The translations under genes and the position numbers were made by a program. DNA of 64,000 bases from Acidiphilium sp. C61 (GTDB lineage Bacteria; Pseudomonadota; Alphaproteobacteria; Acetobacterales; Acetobacteraceae). Location of the stretch: contig NZ_CACTIA010000005.1 of NCBI RefSeq assembly GCF_902712915.1, positions 806,001-870,000 of the forward strand, written 5' to 3'. Below the pieces are notes generated by a model. It did no database searches, was not told the origin of the DNA, and saw only the letters and a list, made by a program, of their open reading frames with translations. This document shows positions 22,331 to 31,818 of this stretch, in pieces (positions within the stretch are counted from its first letter, which is position 1; the number at the start of each line of letters is the position of its first letter).

Positions 22331-22879
22331 TCAGATCCGCTCGCTGATCGCGATCGCGGCGCGGCAGCCGATGCGGATGGCGCCCGACAGCAGGCGGTAG
22401 AACGGCGCCTGCTCGGCCTCGTTGGCGAGGCCGATATCCCGGTGTTCCAGCTCCTCCTGGCGGAAGGTCTCGATCGTCGCGGAAAGCTCGGGCTCGGCAT
22501 CGCCCAGGCGGTCGCGCTGGGCAGCGTAATGCGCGTCGATGGTTTCCTCGACGGCAACGGTGCAGGCCATCGCGGCGCGCGGGCCCATCGCCGCGGTGGC
22601 GGCGCCGAGGGCGAAGCCGGCGATGCGCCAGAGCGGCAGCAGCGCGGTCGGGCGCACCCGGCGCTCGCCAACCAGGCGGGAGAACGTGTCGAGATGGACC
22701 TGCTCCTGCGCCTTCATGTGGCGCAGCGTGTCGCCATGGCGGCCGCGGCCGAGCACGGCGAGCTGGCCGGCATATATCTGTTTGGCGCCGAATTCGCCGG
22801 CATGGTCGACCCGGATCATGCGGGCGATTTCGGCGGGCGGCGTGCGGTCGCCGGGGAGATAGTCGATGTCTTTGCTCAT
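22331..22879 (-). CDS. coq7: Demethoxyubiquinone hydroxylase (COQ7 type)
   Basis: A 182-residue di-iron monooxygenase for the penultimate hydroxylation in ubiquinone synthesis. The carboxylate/His ligands are visible in RVDHAGEFGA, KAQEQVHLDTF, VEETIDAHY and RQEELEHRDIG. The C-terminal hydrophobic helix is expected to touch the membrane. The start overlaps dsbB by 4 nt and coq9 follows, so quinone synthesis and the quinone-using DsbB are linked in one transcript. Confidence 0.93.
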   Translation of the reverse strand: MSKDIDYLPGDRTPPAEIARMIRVDHAGEFGAKQIYAGQLAVLGRGRHGDTLRHMKAQEQVHLDTFSRLVGERRVRPTALLPLWRIAGFALGAATAAMGPRAAMACTVAVEETIDAHYAAQRDRLGDAEPELSATIETFRQEELEHRDIGLANEAEQAPFYRLLSGAIRIGCRAAIAISERI

Positions 22880-23352
22880 GCGTTGCTCCGTCTGTCACGG
22901 AAGATATGCGCACTTGCCGCGAGCGCCACCACCAGCGACCAGATCAGGTCCATCGTCGCGAAGGAGACCGGCAGGAAGGGGATGAGGAAGACGGGTGAGT
23001 CGCACGAGGCGGAGGGGCGAAGCGGCAGGTCGGCGCCGAAGGAGGGCGGCGGCGCGTTGCATTCCGGCAGCGGGCTCTTCCACCAGTGCTGCTCGGCGCC
23101 GACATGGACGAAGGCGATCGCCACGTTGACGAAGAGTGCGAGGGCGGCAAGGCCGATCAGCACCCGTGCCGGCAGGCGCGGCAGGATTGCCGCGAGAATG
23201 CCGAGGGCGGCGGCGATGCGCCAGGGCCAGCGCTCGATATAGCAGAGCGGGCACGGAATCATCCGCAGCACATCCTGGGCGAAATAGGCGGTGCCGAGGG
23301 CGGCGAAGGCGGCAAGGGCGAGAAACAGGCCATAACGCCGGTGCGATGTCAT
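22876..23352 (-). CDS. dsbB: Disulfide bond formation protein B
   Basis: A 158-residue inner-membrane protein with four helices. The first periplasmic loop holds the CPLC pair (MIPCPLCYIERWPW). The second loop holds two cysteines (PLPECN and SASCDSP). DsbB reoxidises DsbA and passes electrons to ubiquinone. I start at ATG 23352; upstream in-frame sequence is Arg-rich and not homologous. It overlaps coq7 by 4 nt. Confidence 0.9.
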   Translation of the reverse strand: MTSHRRYGLFLALAAFAALGTAYFAQDVLRMIPCPLCYIERWPWRIAAALGILAAILPRLPARVLIGLAALALFVNVAIAFVHVGAEQHWWKSPLPECNAPPPSFGADLPLRPSASCDSPVFLIPFLPVSFATMDLIWSLVVALAASAHIFRDRRSNA

Positions 23353-23447
23353 GATGCGGATATGCCGGAGGGGCTGGCGGCGCGCAATCCGGCGGGACGC
23401 AGGCCGGGCATCACGATCAGTGGCGCCGGTGGCCCCGCCGGGCTGGA

Positions 23448-23921
23448 TCATGCCTTCTGAAGTGCGGCGGCGGCCTCCGTCACTGCCTTGGCGTGGCCGG
23501 GCACCTTGACGCCGTGCCACGCCTTCGCGATGCGGCCATCCGCCCCGACCAGGAAGGTCGAACGGTCGATCCCCATGTATTTGCGGCCATACATCGATTT
23601 CTCGACCCAGGCGCCGAAGGCCTCGACCACGGCGCCGGATTCATCCGAGGCAAGCGGAAAAGCGAGATTGTACTTGGCGGCGAATTTCTCCAGCGCCGGC
23701 ATCTTGTCCTTGGAGACGCCGATGACGTCGATCCCGATGCCGCCGAGTGCCGGCAGCGCCTCCTGGAAGGCGCAGGCCTCCTTGGTGCAGCCGGGGGTGT
23801 CGGCCTTCGGATAGAAATACAGGATGAAGGGCCGGCCCTTGTAGCCGGCAAGCGAAACGGTGCGCCCGCCGGTCGCGGGCAGGGTGAAATCCGGCGCGTG
23901 GTCGCCTTCGGCAACGCTCAT
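23448..23921 (-). CDS. bcp: Thioredoxin-dependent peroxiredoxin (BCP family)
   Basis: A 157-residue peroxiredoxin Q/BCP. The peroxidatic and resolving cysteines are in DTPGCTKEACAFQ, five residues apart, which is the atypical two-cysteine arrangement. Other family motifs are ILYFYPKADTPG, VIGVSKDK and IDRSTFLVG. It reduces peroxides in the cytoplasm with thioredoxin. The start overlaps the glnE stop by 4 nt. The gap to dsbB is 95 bp. Confidence 0.94.
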   Translation of the reverse strand: MSVAEGDHAPDFTLPATGGRTVSLAGYKGRPFILYFYPKADTPGCTKEACAFQEALPALGGIGIDVIGVSKDKMPALEKFAAKYNLAFPLASDESGAVVEAFGAWVEKSMYGRKYMGIDRSTFLVGADGRIAKAWHGVKVPGHAKAVTEAAAALQKA

Positions 23922-26827
23922 GCTGTGTCTCCTCGTGGATTGGTGATGCCGCGCGGATCGCCGAGATGGCGCACGAAGGACGTGCGGACGAAGGCGGCCT
24001 GCGCCTCCATCGTGGCGATGATCCCGTCGAAATCAAGCGCACCGGCGGCGGCGAGAATGGGGGCAAGGGCGGATTGCGGCGACTCCGGGCGGGGATCGGC
24101 GAGGCCGGTGATGCGGCGCATGGCCTGCACGGCGCGATACCAGCGATCGGCTGCCGCGAGCGCGCTGGCCTCTTCGGGGTCGAGCGCGCCACAGGCTTCG
24201 AGTTCAGCCAGCGCCTCGGCGGTGCGCTGGCGGAACCGCGCGGGCGCGCCGCGGAAATGGACGAGTTGCAACGCCTCGGCGATGAAGCCGAGTTCCATCA
24301 TGCCACCTTCGCGGTGCTTGAGGTCGAACGGGCCGGCGGGCGGGGCGTCGCGCGCGAGGCGGGCGCGCATCGCCACCGTGTCGGCGCGGGTGGTCGCGGG
24401 CGGGATGTCGCGCGCGAGGGCGGCGCGGAACTCGGCATCGACCACCGGCGCGAAACCGCGGGTGGCGGCGAGCACGCGCGCGCGGGTCAGCGCGAGGCGT
24501 TCCCACGTCCAGGCTTCCTCGGCATGGTAGCGGCGGAAGGCGGCGCGGGAGACGGCGACCGGCCCCTTGTTGCCGGACGGGCGCAGCCGCATGTCAACCG
24601 CATAGATCGCCCCCTCGGCGCCGGGCGCGGTGATGGCGGCGACCAGCGCATGGGCGAGGCGCAGGAAATACTGGCTGGGCGGCAGCCGGGCAGCGGCGGC
24701 TTCGGGGGGATGGTCGTAGATCAGCATCAGGTCGAGATCGGAGCCGGGCTGCATCTCGCGCGCGCCGACCCGCCCGAGGGCGACGATGGCGAAGCGCCCG
24801 CCCCGCACCCGGCCGTGGCGGGCGGCGAAATCGGCCATCACCCGCGGCAGCAGCGCGACCAGCGCGGCATCGGCGAGGTCGGTGCGCCAGAGCGATGCCT
24901 GGTCGGCGCTGATCCGGCGCTCCAGCGTTGCGACCGCGAGGTGGAATTCCTCGCGCCGGACGAAGCGGCGCAGCGTGTCGAGCGCGGTTTCGAGATCGGC
25001 GGCGTCACGCAGCAGGCGGCGCAGTGCCGGGCCGGGGCGGGTAAAGCGGGCGACCGGGGCGAGCAGCGCATCGAGCGCGCCGGGATGGCTGGCGAGATGA
25101 TCGGCGAGCGGCGGGGCGGCGCCGAGGACGGTCGCCAGCCGGTCGAGCAGTGCCGGGTTGTGCTGGAACAGCGAGAGCAGGCTGACGCCGGCACTCTGGC
25201 GTTCCAGCATCCGGTCGAACCGGCGGAAGGCGAGATCGGGGTCGGGCTGGCGGCCGAGGGCGCGCAGCAGCGCGGGCAGGATGGAATCGAGCAGTTCGCG
25301 GGCGCGGGCGGTACGCAGCGCCGGCAGCGTGCCGTTGCGCCAGAGACGAAGCCTGACCGCGAGATGTTGCGGATCGGCGAAGCCCAGCCCGCGCGCCTGC
25401 TCGGCGAAGGCGGCGGGGGCAGCGCCGGACTCGCCGGGATCGGGTGCTGCATCCTCGTTGCGGCCCGGATCGGCGTCGAAGAAATCGGCGAAGAGGGCGT
25501 TCACGGTCTCGCAGAGCGCATCGAGCCATGCGGCAAACCGCGCGGCGTCCGGCATGTTCATGAAGGTCGCGAAACGGGCGAGGCCGGCCTCGGTCTCGGG
25601 CAGGGTGTGGGTCTGGCGGTCATCGACCATCTGCAGCCGGTGCTCGACCTGGCGGAGCGCGCGATAGGCGGCGGCGAGGTCGCGCGCGGCGGCGCGCGGC
25701 AGGTGGCCGGCGGTGGCGAGCGCGCGCAGGGCCGGCAGCGTCGCCGGGATGCGCAGCGCCGGCTCGTGCCCGCCCCAGACCAGTTCCAGCGTCTGCACGA
25801 TGAATTCGATCTCGCGGATGCCGCCGCGGCCGAGCTTGACGTCGCGCCCGGCGATGCGGCCCGGGGCGTCGCGCCGGCGCTGATCGATCCGCCGCTTCAT
25901 CCCGTGGATTTCGGCGACAGCGGCAAAATCGAGATTGCGGCGCCAGATGAACGGGCGGATCTGCTCGAGGAAGGACGCGCCGAACGCGCGGTCGCCGGCG
26001 ACCGGCCTTGCCTTGGAAAACGCGGCGCGCTCCCAGGTGCGGCCCTGGCTTTCATAGTAGCTGAGCGCGGCGGCGAGGCTGACCACCGGCGGGGTGGCGG
26101 CGGGGTCGGGGCGCAGGCGCAGATCGACGCGGAAGACCATGCCATCCGCATCGCGCTCGGTGAGCAGCGGAACGAGATCGCGCGCGAGACGCGCCATGGC
26201 GGATTGCGAATCGTCCCGGTAAACGGAAGATGAAGGATCGAACAGCAGCACGAGGTCGATATCGCTCGAATAGTTCAACTCGCGCGCGCCGAGCTTGCCC
26301 ATGCCGAGCACGGCGAAGCGGCTTCCCCGTTCGGGATCGGCCGGATCGGGCAGGCTGATGGTGCCGCGCGCGTGCAGGTGACGCAGCAGATGGCGCAGGG
26401 CGAGGCCGATGCTGGCATCCGCGAGGTCGGACAGGGCGGCGGTGACCTGCTCGACGCTCCAGGCCCCGGACAGGTCGGCCAGCGCGATGGCCAGTGCGGC
26501 ACGGCGCTTGGCCTGCCGCAGGGTGCGGCCGATCGCGGCGCGGGTGGCGAGCGGATCGGCATCGCGCAGCAGGGCCAGCGCCTCTTCCATCACCGGGCCG
26601 GCACCCTCGGCGAGCACGCGCGGCGGAATGTCGGGCTCGCGCAGGGCGAGATGGGCGAGATGCGGCGCATTGCCGCCGAGACAGTCGAGCAGGGCACGAC
26701 CAGGTGCCGCATCGGCGAAGCGCCGCGCGGCGGGGCCGATGGCGACGAAATCCGCGACGAACGACGCGGCGGCGCGCGTATCGGCGGGGGGCGGAAATCC
26801 GGGAGCCGGCGCCAGGAATTCGTTCAT
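23918..26827 (-). CDS. glnE: Bifunctional glutamine synthetase adenylyltransferase/adenylyl-removing enzyme
   Basis: A 969-residue nitrogen regulator that adenylylates and deadenylylates glutamine synthetase under PII control. Two nucleotidyltransferase domains are visible. The N-terminal one has GMGKLGARELNYSSDIDL and VDLRLRPDP. The C-terminal one has GRVGAREMQPGSDLDLMLIYD and VDMRLRPSGNKG. The central and C-terminal helical regions are intact, and the length is normal for the family. It diverges from the AsmA-like gene with only 17 bp between the start codons. Confidence 0.95.
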   Translation of the reverse strand: MNEFLAPAPGFPPPADTRAAASFVADFVAIGPAARRFADAAPGRALLDCLGGNAPHLAHLALREPDIPPRVLAEGAGPVMEEALALLRDADPLATRAAIGRTLRQAKRRAALAIALADLSGAWSVEQVTAALSDLADASIGLALRHLLRHLHARGTISLPDPADPERGSRFAVLGMGKLGARELNYSSDIDLVLLFDPSSSVYRDDSQSAMARLARDLVPLLTERDADGMVFRVDLRLRPDPAATPPVVSLAAALSYYESQGRTWERAAFSKARPVAGDRAFGASFLEQIRPFIWRRNLDFAAVAEIHGMKRRIDQRRRDAPGRIAGRDVKLGRGGIREIEFIVQTLELVWGGHEPALRIPATLPALRALATAGHLPRAAARDLAAAYRALRQVEHRLQMVDDRQTHTLPETEAGLARFATFMNMPDAARFAAWLDALCETVNALFADFFDADPGRNEDAAPDPGESGAAPAAFAEQARGLGFADPQHLAVRLRLWRNGTLPALRTARARELLDSILPALLRALGRQPDPDLAFRRFDRMLERQSAGVSLLSLFQHNPALLDRLATVLGAAPPLADHLASHPGALDALLAPVARFTRPGPALRRLLRDAADLETALDTLRRFVRREEFHLAVATLERRISADQASLWRTDLADAALVALLPRVMADFAARHGRVRGGRFAIVALGRVGAREMQPGSDLDLMLIYDHPPEAAAARLPPSQYFLRLAHALVAAITAPGAEGAIYAVDMRLRPSGNKGPVAVSRAAFRRYHAEEAWTWERLALTRARVLAATRGFAPVVDAEFRAALARDIPPATTRADTVAMRARLARDAPPAGPFDLKHREGGMMELGFIAEALQLVHFRGAPARFRQRTAEALAELEACGALDPEEASALAAADRWYRAVQAMRRITGLADPRPESPQSALAPILAAAGALDFDGIIATMEAQAAFVRTSFVRHLGDPRGITNPRGDTA

Positions 26828-26844
26828 GCGTTCCGGAGTGTTCG

Positions 26845-29800
26845 ATGAGGCGGCGGCTGCGTCAAGCCGGGCGGGTCGCCGGGCATGTCGGCCATCACGG
26901 CGCGCGGCTGGCGGGGACGTTGGCGCTGGTCGCGCTGCTGCTGCTGGGGGTCGCGGCCTGGCGGCTGGGCCAGGGGCCGGTGGACCTGCCGCCGCTCGCC
27001 GCGCGGATCGGCGCGGCGGTGAATGCCGCCGAGCCGGGACTGACCGTCACGGTGGGGGGCGCCGGCCTGGCCTGGGAAGGATTCCGGCGCGGCGGCGCGC
27101 CGATCGACCTACGCCTTGCCGACATCGTCATCCGCAACCGCTCGGGGGCGGTCAAGGCGCGGATCTCGACGCTGCGGGTCCGGCTCGGCCTTGCGGCGCT
27201 GATCCGCGGCGCGATCGCGCCGATCAGCATCGCCGCCCACGAACCCGCCATCGTGTTCCGCCCCGCCTTGCAGAAGCCGGCCGGGCTGGCAGCGCCGCCG
27301 GTCGCGGTCGGGGCGCTGCTGACGCTGATTTCGCAATCGCCGCGGACGGGCCGTCTCGACCTCGCCGGGCTGCGGCGCATCCGCATCACCGGCGCGCATG
27401 TCGCCATCGAGGCGGCGGGCGCGCTGCCAGGCCTTGCGGCGAACGACGGCGCGCTGGTCTTCACCCGCCGCCCGGGCGGGCGGATGAGCGGCACCGCGCG
27501 GGCCGATTTCCGCAATGGCGGCACGACGATCCCGCTGGTGATGACGATCGTCGGCGAGGCCGGCAAGGGTTGGGTGACGGCGCTGCTCGGGCCGTTCGAC
27601 CCGGCGCGGCTGATCCGGCGCGGCTCCCCGTTCGCAGCGGTCGATCTGCCGGTCATGGTCGCGGCCTCGTGGCCGGTCGGGCAGTTCCGGACGCCGGAAC
27701 TCGATCTCGGCGTCAGCGCGGGACGCGGGAGCATCGCGGCGGGAACCGGGCAGCTGCCGCTCACCGGTCTGCAGGCCCACGCGGTGGCCACGCGGGATGC
27801 GGTCCGGCTGACGGATGCGCGGATCGGCCTTGCCGGGGCAAGCGGCGCGACCGGACCGGTGGCGCGACTGCATGGGCGGATCGCGCTGCGCGGCGCCCTG
27901 CCCACCACGCTCGATGCGGCGATCGACCGGGTCCAGGCCACGGACCTGCCCCGCGACTGGCCGCCCGGCCTGCTGGAGGATGCGCGGCGCTATGTCACCC
28001 GGCACATCACCGCCGGGGTGGCGCAGGACGGGCGGTTCCACGCCATGTTCGATCTCGCGACCGGCGCGCTCGCACCGGGGGCGGCAACCGGCAGCTTCAC
28101 CGCGCGCAATGTGCGGCTCGACTGGTTCCACGGCGCGCCGCCGATGACGGGGCTGGCCGGGACGCTGCATTTCACCGCCGATGACGCGCTCGACATCGAC
28201 GCGACGGCGGGCCAGCTCGGCGGCCTTGCGCTGCGCGGACACATGCGGATCACCACGCTCAGCCGGCACGACCAGACGGCGATCATCGACGCCCATGCGG
28301 CCGGCGGGCTCGCCGATGCGCTGGCCCTGCTGCACGGCCCGCCGCTCAGGCTGAAGACCGGCCGATTGCGGCTGGACCTGGCGAGCGGGCGGGTGGCGGC
28401 GCGGATCGAGGCGAAGGTGCCGCTGATCCGCCGGCTCGCCCTCTCGGACATCACGATCCGGGCAACGGCGGGGCTCACGGCGCTGCATCTGCCCCTGCCC
28501 TTCGCCGGGCTCGCGCTCGATGGCGGCAGCGCGGCACTGGAGGTCGATCCGCACCATCTGGCGCTGCATGGCAGCGGAAGCGTGGCGGCGACCGCGACGC
28601 GCTTCACCGCGTCCATGGCGCTGCCGGGCGGGCAGCTTACGCTGGTCGCGCAGGCCGACGCCACGCGGCATGCGCTGGCGCAACTCGGCCTGCCGGTTGC
28701 GGCCTGGCGGGCGGGGGCGGCGCCGCTCACCGTGACCTATCGCGACGGGGCAAGCGGCGGCGTGCTGGATATCGGCGCCGACCTGACCGGCACGACTCTT
28801 GCCGCACCCGGCTTCGGCTGGCGCAAGGCAGCGGGGCAGCCCGGCCGGGCGACGCTGCGGATCGGGCTCGGCGGCGGCGCATTCGCCGGGCTGGAATCGG
28901 CGCATGTTTCGGCACCCGGCCTGCGGTTCGACGGGGTGCGACAGGCCGGTCGCCTGGCCATCGAGGCGGCGCGGCTCGGCCCGTTGCAGGCCAGCGGCAC
29001 GCTGACGCCGCCGGCAGCCCCCGGCCGCCCGTGGCGGGTTTCGCTGGCCGGCGGCACACTCGATCTGGCCGGGCTGATCGCCCGCGCCCGCGCGCAGCCG
29101 GGCACCGGTGCCGCGCCCCCTGCCCAAGCTCCGCGCCCGGCATCTCGCCCCGCATCGCCCGGCCCGGCCTGGCAGCTGCGCGCGCGATTCGCCCATCTGC
29201 GCCTGCATGCCGCACCGGCCCCGGTAGCGGGGGCGGCGGAGATTGCCGCGACGGGGAACGGCGCGCGACTCGCAGGGCTGGACGCGACGCTCGAACAGGC
29301 GCCCCAGCGACGCGCGCGGCTGAGCTATCACCGCAGCCCAGGGGGGGCGCGACTCCGGCTCGATGCGCCGGATGCCGGCGCGCTGCTCGCGGAGGCGGGC
29401 ATCACGAGCGGGGTGAGGAACGGCACGCTGACATTCGATGCGACGCGGCAGGGCGGCATGATGAAAGGGCGCCTCGGCATCGGCGATTTCCGGCTGACCG
29501 AGGCGCCGGTGATCGCGAAAGTGCTGCAGGCGCTGACCATTTATGGCATGCCGGCGGCGACCTCCGGGCCGGGACTTGCCTTCACCCGGCTGGTCGCGCC
29601 GTTCACCATGGCCGGGCAGGTCGTGACGCTCGGCGGGGCGCGGGCGTGGTCGCCCTCGCTCGGGTTCACCGCCACGGGGCAAATCGATCTCGGGCGGAAG
29701 CACTACGACCTCTCCGGCACGATCGTGCCCGCCTATGCACTCAACACCCTGCCCGGTCGGATTCCGCTGATCGGCCGTCTGTTCAGCCCGGAGAAAGGCG

Positions 29801-29943
29801 GCGGGCTGTTCGCCGCGCGCTACACCGTGGCCGGGCCGTTCGGATCGCCGCGGGTGATGGTCAACCCGGTCTCGGCGCTGGCGCCAGGTTTCATCCGCGA
29901 CCTGTTCGGCATCGGGCCGCCGGAACCGGGCCAAAAACCTTGA
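26845..29943 (+). CDS. AsmA/YhdP-like envelope protein (DUF3971 type)
   Basis: A 1032-residue protein with one N-terminal transmembrane helix (about 22-45, LAGTLALVALLLLGVAAWRL). A long periplasmic β-rich repeat region follows, ending with an AsmA-like C-terminal module (GRLGIGDFRLTEAPVIAKVL, YDLSGTIVPAYALNTLPGRI, TVAGPFGSPRVMVNPVSALAPG). This matches the AsmA-family YhdP/DUF3971 proteins thought to move phospholipids between membranes. The ATG at 26845 follows a GGAG site. Longer in-frame extension would run into glnE on the other strand and is rejected. Confidence 0.85.
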   Translation: MRRRLRQAGRVAGHVGHHGARLAGTLALVALLLLGVAAWRLGQGPVDLPPLAARIGAAVNAAEPGLTVTVGGAGLAWEGFRRGGAPIDLRLADIVIRNRSGAVKARISTLRVRLGLAALIRGAIAPISIAAHEPAIVFRPALQKPAGLAAPPVAVGALLTLISQSPRTGRLDLAGLRRIRITGAHVAIEAAGALPGLAANDGALVFTRRPGGRMSGTARADFRNGGTTIPLVMTIVGEAGKGWVTALLGPFDPARLIRRGSPFAAVDLPVMVAASWPVGQFRTPELDLGVSAGRGSIAAGTGQLPLTGLQAHAVATRDAVRLTDARIGLAGASGATGPVARLHGRIALRGALPTTLDAAIDRVQATDLPRDWPPGLLEDARRYVTRHITAGVAQDGRFHAMFDLATGALAPGAATGSFTARNVRLDWFHGAPPMTGLAGTLHFTADDALDIDATAGQLGGLALRGHMRITTLSRHDQTAIIDAHAAGGLADALALLHGPPLRLKTGRLRLDLASGRVAARIEAKVPLIRRLALSDITIRATAGLTALHLPLPFAGLALDGGSAALEVDPHHLALHGSGSVAATATRFTASMALPGGQLTLVAQADATRHALAQLGLPVAAWRAGAAPLTVTYRDGASGGVLDIGADLTGTTLAAPGFGWRKAAGQPGRATLRIGLGGGAFAGLESAHVSAPGLRFDGVRQAGRLAIEAARLGPLQASGTLTPPAAPGRPWRVSLAGGTLDLAGLIARARAQPGTGAAPPAQAPRPASRPASPGPAWQLRARFAHLRLHAAPAPVAGAAEIAATGNGARLAGLDATLEQAPQRRARLSYHRSPGGARLRLDAPDAGALLAEAGITSGVRNGTLTFDATRQGGMMKGRLGIGDFRLTEAPVIAKVLQALTIYGMPAATSGPGLAFTRLVAPFTMAGQVVTLGGARAWSPSLGFTATGQIDLGRKHYDLSGTIVPAYALNTLPGRIPLIGRLFSPEKGGGLFAARYTVAGPFGSPRVMVNPVSALAPGFIRDLFGIGPPEPGQKP

Positions 29944-29971
29944 CGCAAACGTCAGGAAGCATCCGCAAAGA

Positions 29972-30000
29972 TTGACTTGCCGAACGACGCCCCATAGATC
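29972..30000 (+). promoter_or_regulatory. Candidate sigma-70 promoter for etfBA-hbd
   Basis: TTGACT (29972-29977, five of six matches to TTGACA), a 17-nt spacer, then TAGATC (29995-30000, three of six matches to TATAAT), 47 nt before the etfB start. The gap lies between a gene end and an operon start, where a promoter is expected. The -10 box is weak. Confidence 0.4.
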
Positions 30001-30047
30001 ATCCAGCAAAGAACAGCGACGCGAAACGCCAAACCTGTGGAGTGACC

Positions 30048-30797
30048 ATGAAGCTGCTGGTGCCTGTGAAGCGTGTGGTTGATTACAATGTGAAGGTCCG
30101 CGTGAAATCGGATGGCAGCGGGGTCGAACTCGCGGGCGTGAAGATGTCGATGAACCCGTTCGATGAAATCGCGGTCGAGGAAGCGGTGCGGCTCAAGGAA
30201 AAGGGCGTGGCAACCGAGATCGTCGCGGTGTCGATGGGCGTGAGCGCCTGCCAGGAAACGATCCGCACGGCGCTGGCGATGGGGGCGGACCGGGGCATCC
30301 TGGTCGAGACCGAGGCCGAGCTGCAACCGCTGGCGGTGGCGAAGATGCTCAAGGCGCTGGTCGCGCGCGAGCAGACCGATCTTGTGATCATGGGCAAGCA
30401 GGCGATCGACGACGACATGAACGCCACCGGCCAGATGCTCGCCGCCCTGCTCGGCTGGCCGCAGGGCACTTTCGCCAGCAAGGTCGCGATCGCCGACGGC
30501 ACCGTGACGGTGACGCGCGAAGTGGATGGCGGGCTGGAGACGGTCGCGCTGAAGCTGCCGGCGGTGGTGACGGCGGATCTGCGGCTGAACGAGCCGCGCT
30601 ACGCCTCGCTGCCGAACATCATGAAAGCGCGCAAGAAACCGATCGAGACGGTGAAGCCGGAAGATCTGGGCGTCGACCCGGCGCCGCGGCTGACCACGCT
30701 GAAAGTGGCCGAGCCGCCGCAGCGCAAGGCCGGGGTCAAGGTCGGCTCGGTGGCCGAGCTCGTCGAGAAACTGCGCAACGAAGCGAAGGTGATCTGA
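30048..30797 (+). CDS. etfB: Electron transfer flavoprotein beta subunit
   Basis: A 249-residue subunit that binds AMP. The ETF β signature [21 protein letters not shown] and the start [19 protein letters not shown] are clear. With EtfA it passes electrons from acyl-CoA dehydrogenases to ETF-ubiquinone oxidoreductase. The ATG at 30048 is preceded by GTGGAG; a GTG at 30042 is in frame but would lie on that ribosome site. etfA starts two bases after the stop. Confidence 0.95.
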   Translation: MKLLVPVKRVVDYNVKVRVKSDGSGVELAGVKMSMNPFDEIAVEEAVRLKEKGVATEIVAVSMGVSACQETIRTALAMGADRGILVETEAELQPLAVAKMLKALVAREQTDLVIMGKQAIDDDMNATGQMLAALLGWPQGTFASKVAIADGTVTVTREVDGGLETVALKLPAVVTADLRLNEPRYASLPNIMKARKKPIETVKPEDLGVDPAPRLTTLKVAEPPQRKAGVKVGSVAELVEKLRNEAKVI

Positions 30798-30799
30798 TC

Positions 30800-31735
30800 A
30801 TGGCAGAGGTTCTGGTTCTCATCGAGCACGACGGCGCACACGTGAAGCAGCCGGCGCGCAGCGCGGTTGCGGCGGCGGCGAAGCTCGGCACGGTGCATGC
30901 CCTGGTTGCCGGCGACGGCGTGGCTGGCGCAGCGAAGGAAGCCGCCGCGATCGCCGGGGTGGACAAGGTTCTGGTCGCCGACAGCAAGGCGCTGGCGCAC
31001 GCCCTGGCCGAGCCGCTGGCCGACCTGATCGTGAAACTTGCCGGCAATTACACGCATGTTCTTGCCGCCTCGACCGCGACCGGCAAGAACGTGATGCCCC
31101 GCGCCGCAGCCCTGCTCGACGTGCAGCCGATCAGCGACATCGCCGGGGTAGTGGATGCCGACACCTTCGTCCGCCCGATCTATGCCGGCAACGCGATGGC
31201 GACGGTGAAATCCGCCGATGCGAAGAAGCTGATCACCGTGCGCGCGGCGAGCTTCGATCCGGCCCCGGCCGAAGGCGGGACGGCGACGATCGAGACGATC
31301 GAGGCCGGGGTGGATTCCGGTGGATCGAGCTTCGTCGGCGCCGAGCTTTCGAAGAGCGAGCGGCCGGAGCTGACGGCGGCACGGATCGTGATTTCCGGCG
31401 GCCGCGGCATGCAGAACGGCGAGAATTTCGGCAAGCTGCTCGACCCGGTCGCCGACCGGCTGGGGGCCGCGGTCGGCGCCTCGCGCGCGGCGGTCGATGC
31501 CGGGTTCGTGCCGAACGATTACCAGGTGGGGCAGACCGGCAAGATCGTGGCACCGGATCTCTACATGGCGGTCGGCATTTCCGGCGCGATCCAGCATCTC
31601 GCTGGGATGAAGGATTCCAAGGTGATCGTCGCGATCAACAAGGACGAGGACGCGCCGATCTTCCAGGTCGCCGATTACGGCCTGGTGGGCGACCTGTTCA
31701 CCCTGCTGCCGGAGTTGCAGAAGGAACTCGGCTGA
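30800..31735 (+). CDS. etfA: Electron transfer flavoprotein alpha subunit
   Basis: A 311-residue FAD-binding subunit. The C-terminal FAD domain contains [30 protein letters not shown] and [14 protein letters not shown], which are the family signatures. It forms the heterodimer with EtfB directly upstream and serves fatty-acid and amino-acid oxidation. A hairpin and a 3-hydroxyacyl-CoA dehydrogenase gene follow, supporting a β-oxidation or butanoate role. Confidence 0.96.
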   Translation: MAEVLVLIEHDGAHVKQPARSAVAAAAKLGTVHALVAGDGVAGAAKEAAAIAGVDKVLVADSKALAHALAEPLADLIVKLAGNYTHVLAASTATGKNVMPRAAALLDVQPISDIAGVVDADTFVRPIYAGNAMATVKSADAKKLITVRAASFDPAPAEGGTATIETIEAGVDSGGSSFVGAELSKSERPELTAARIVISGGRGMQNGENFGKLLDPVADRLGAAVGASRAAVDAGFVPNDYQVGQTGKIVAPDLYMAVGISGAIQHLAGMKDSKVIVAINKDEDAPIFQVADYGLVGDLFTLLPELQKELG

Positions 31736-31763
31736 GCCCTGCGGGCTTGAGCGACATCAAGGC

Positions 31764-31791
31764 GCCGGGCGGCCGTAAAGGCTAGCCCGGC
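31764..31791 (+). terminator. Hairpin between etfA and the 3-hydroxyacyl-CoA dehydrogenase gene
   Basis: Arms GCCGGGC (31764-31770) and GCCCGGC (31785-31791) with a 14-nt loop, followed by CTCTGTTTC. It may be a weak terminator or attenuator that lowers expression of the downstream gene relative to etfBA, or an mRNA stability structure. Confidence 0.4.
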
Positions 31792-31818
31792 CTCTGTTTC
31801 GATCGGAAGGAAATGCAG

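Noticed and set aside
27109..30009. A 966-codon minus-strand frame opposite the AsmA-like gene
   Set aside because: The Arg-rich composition has no recognisable fold. The plus frame has a signal anchor and the AsmA-like C-terminus.
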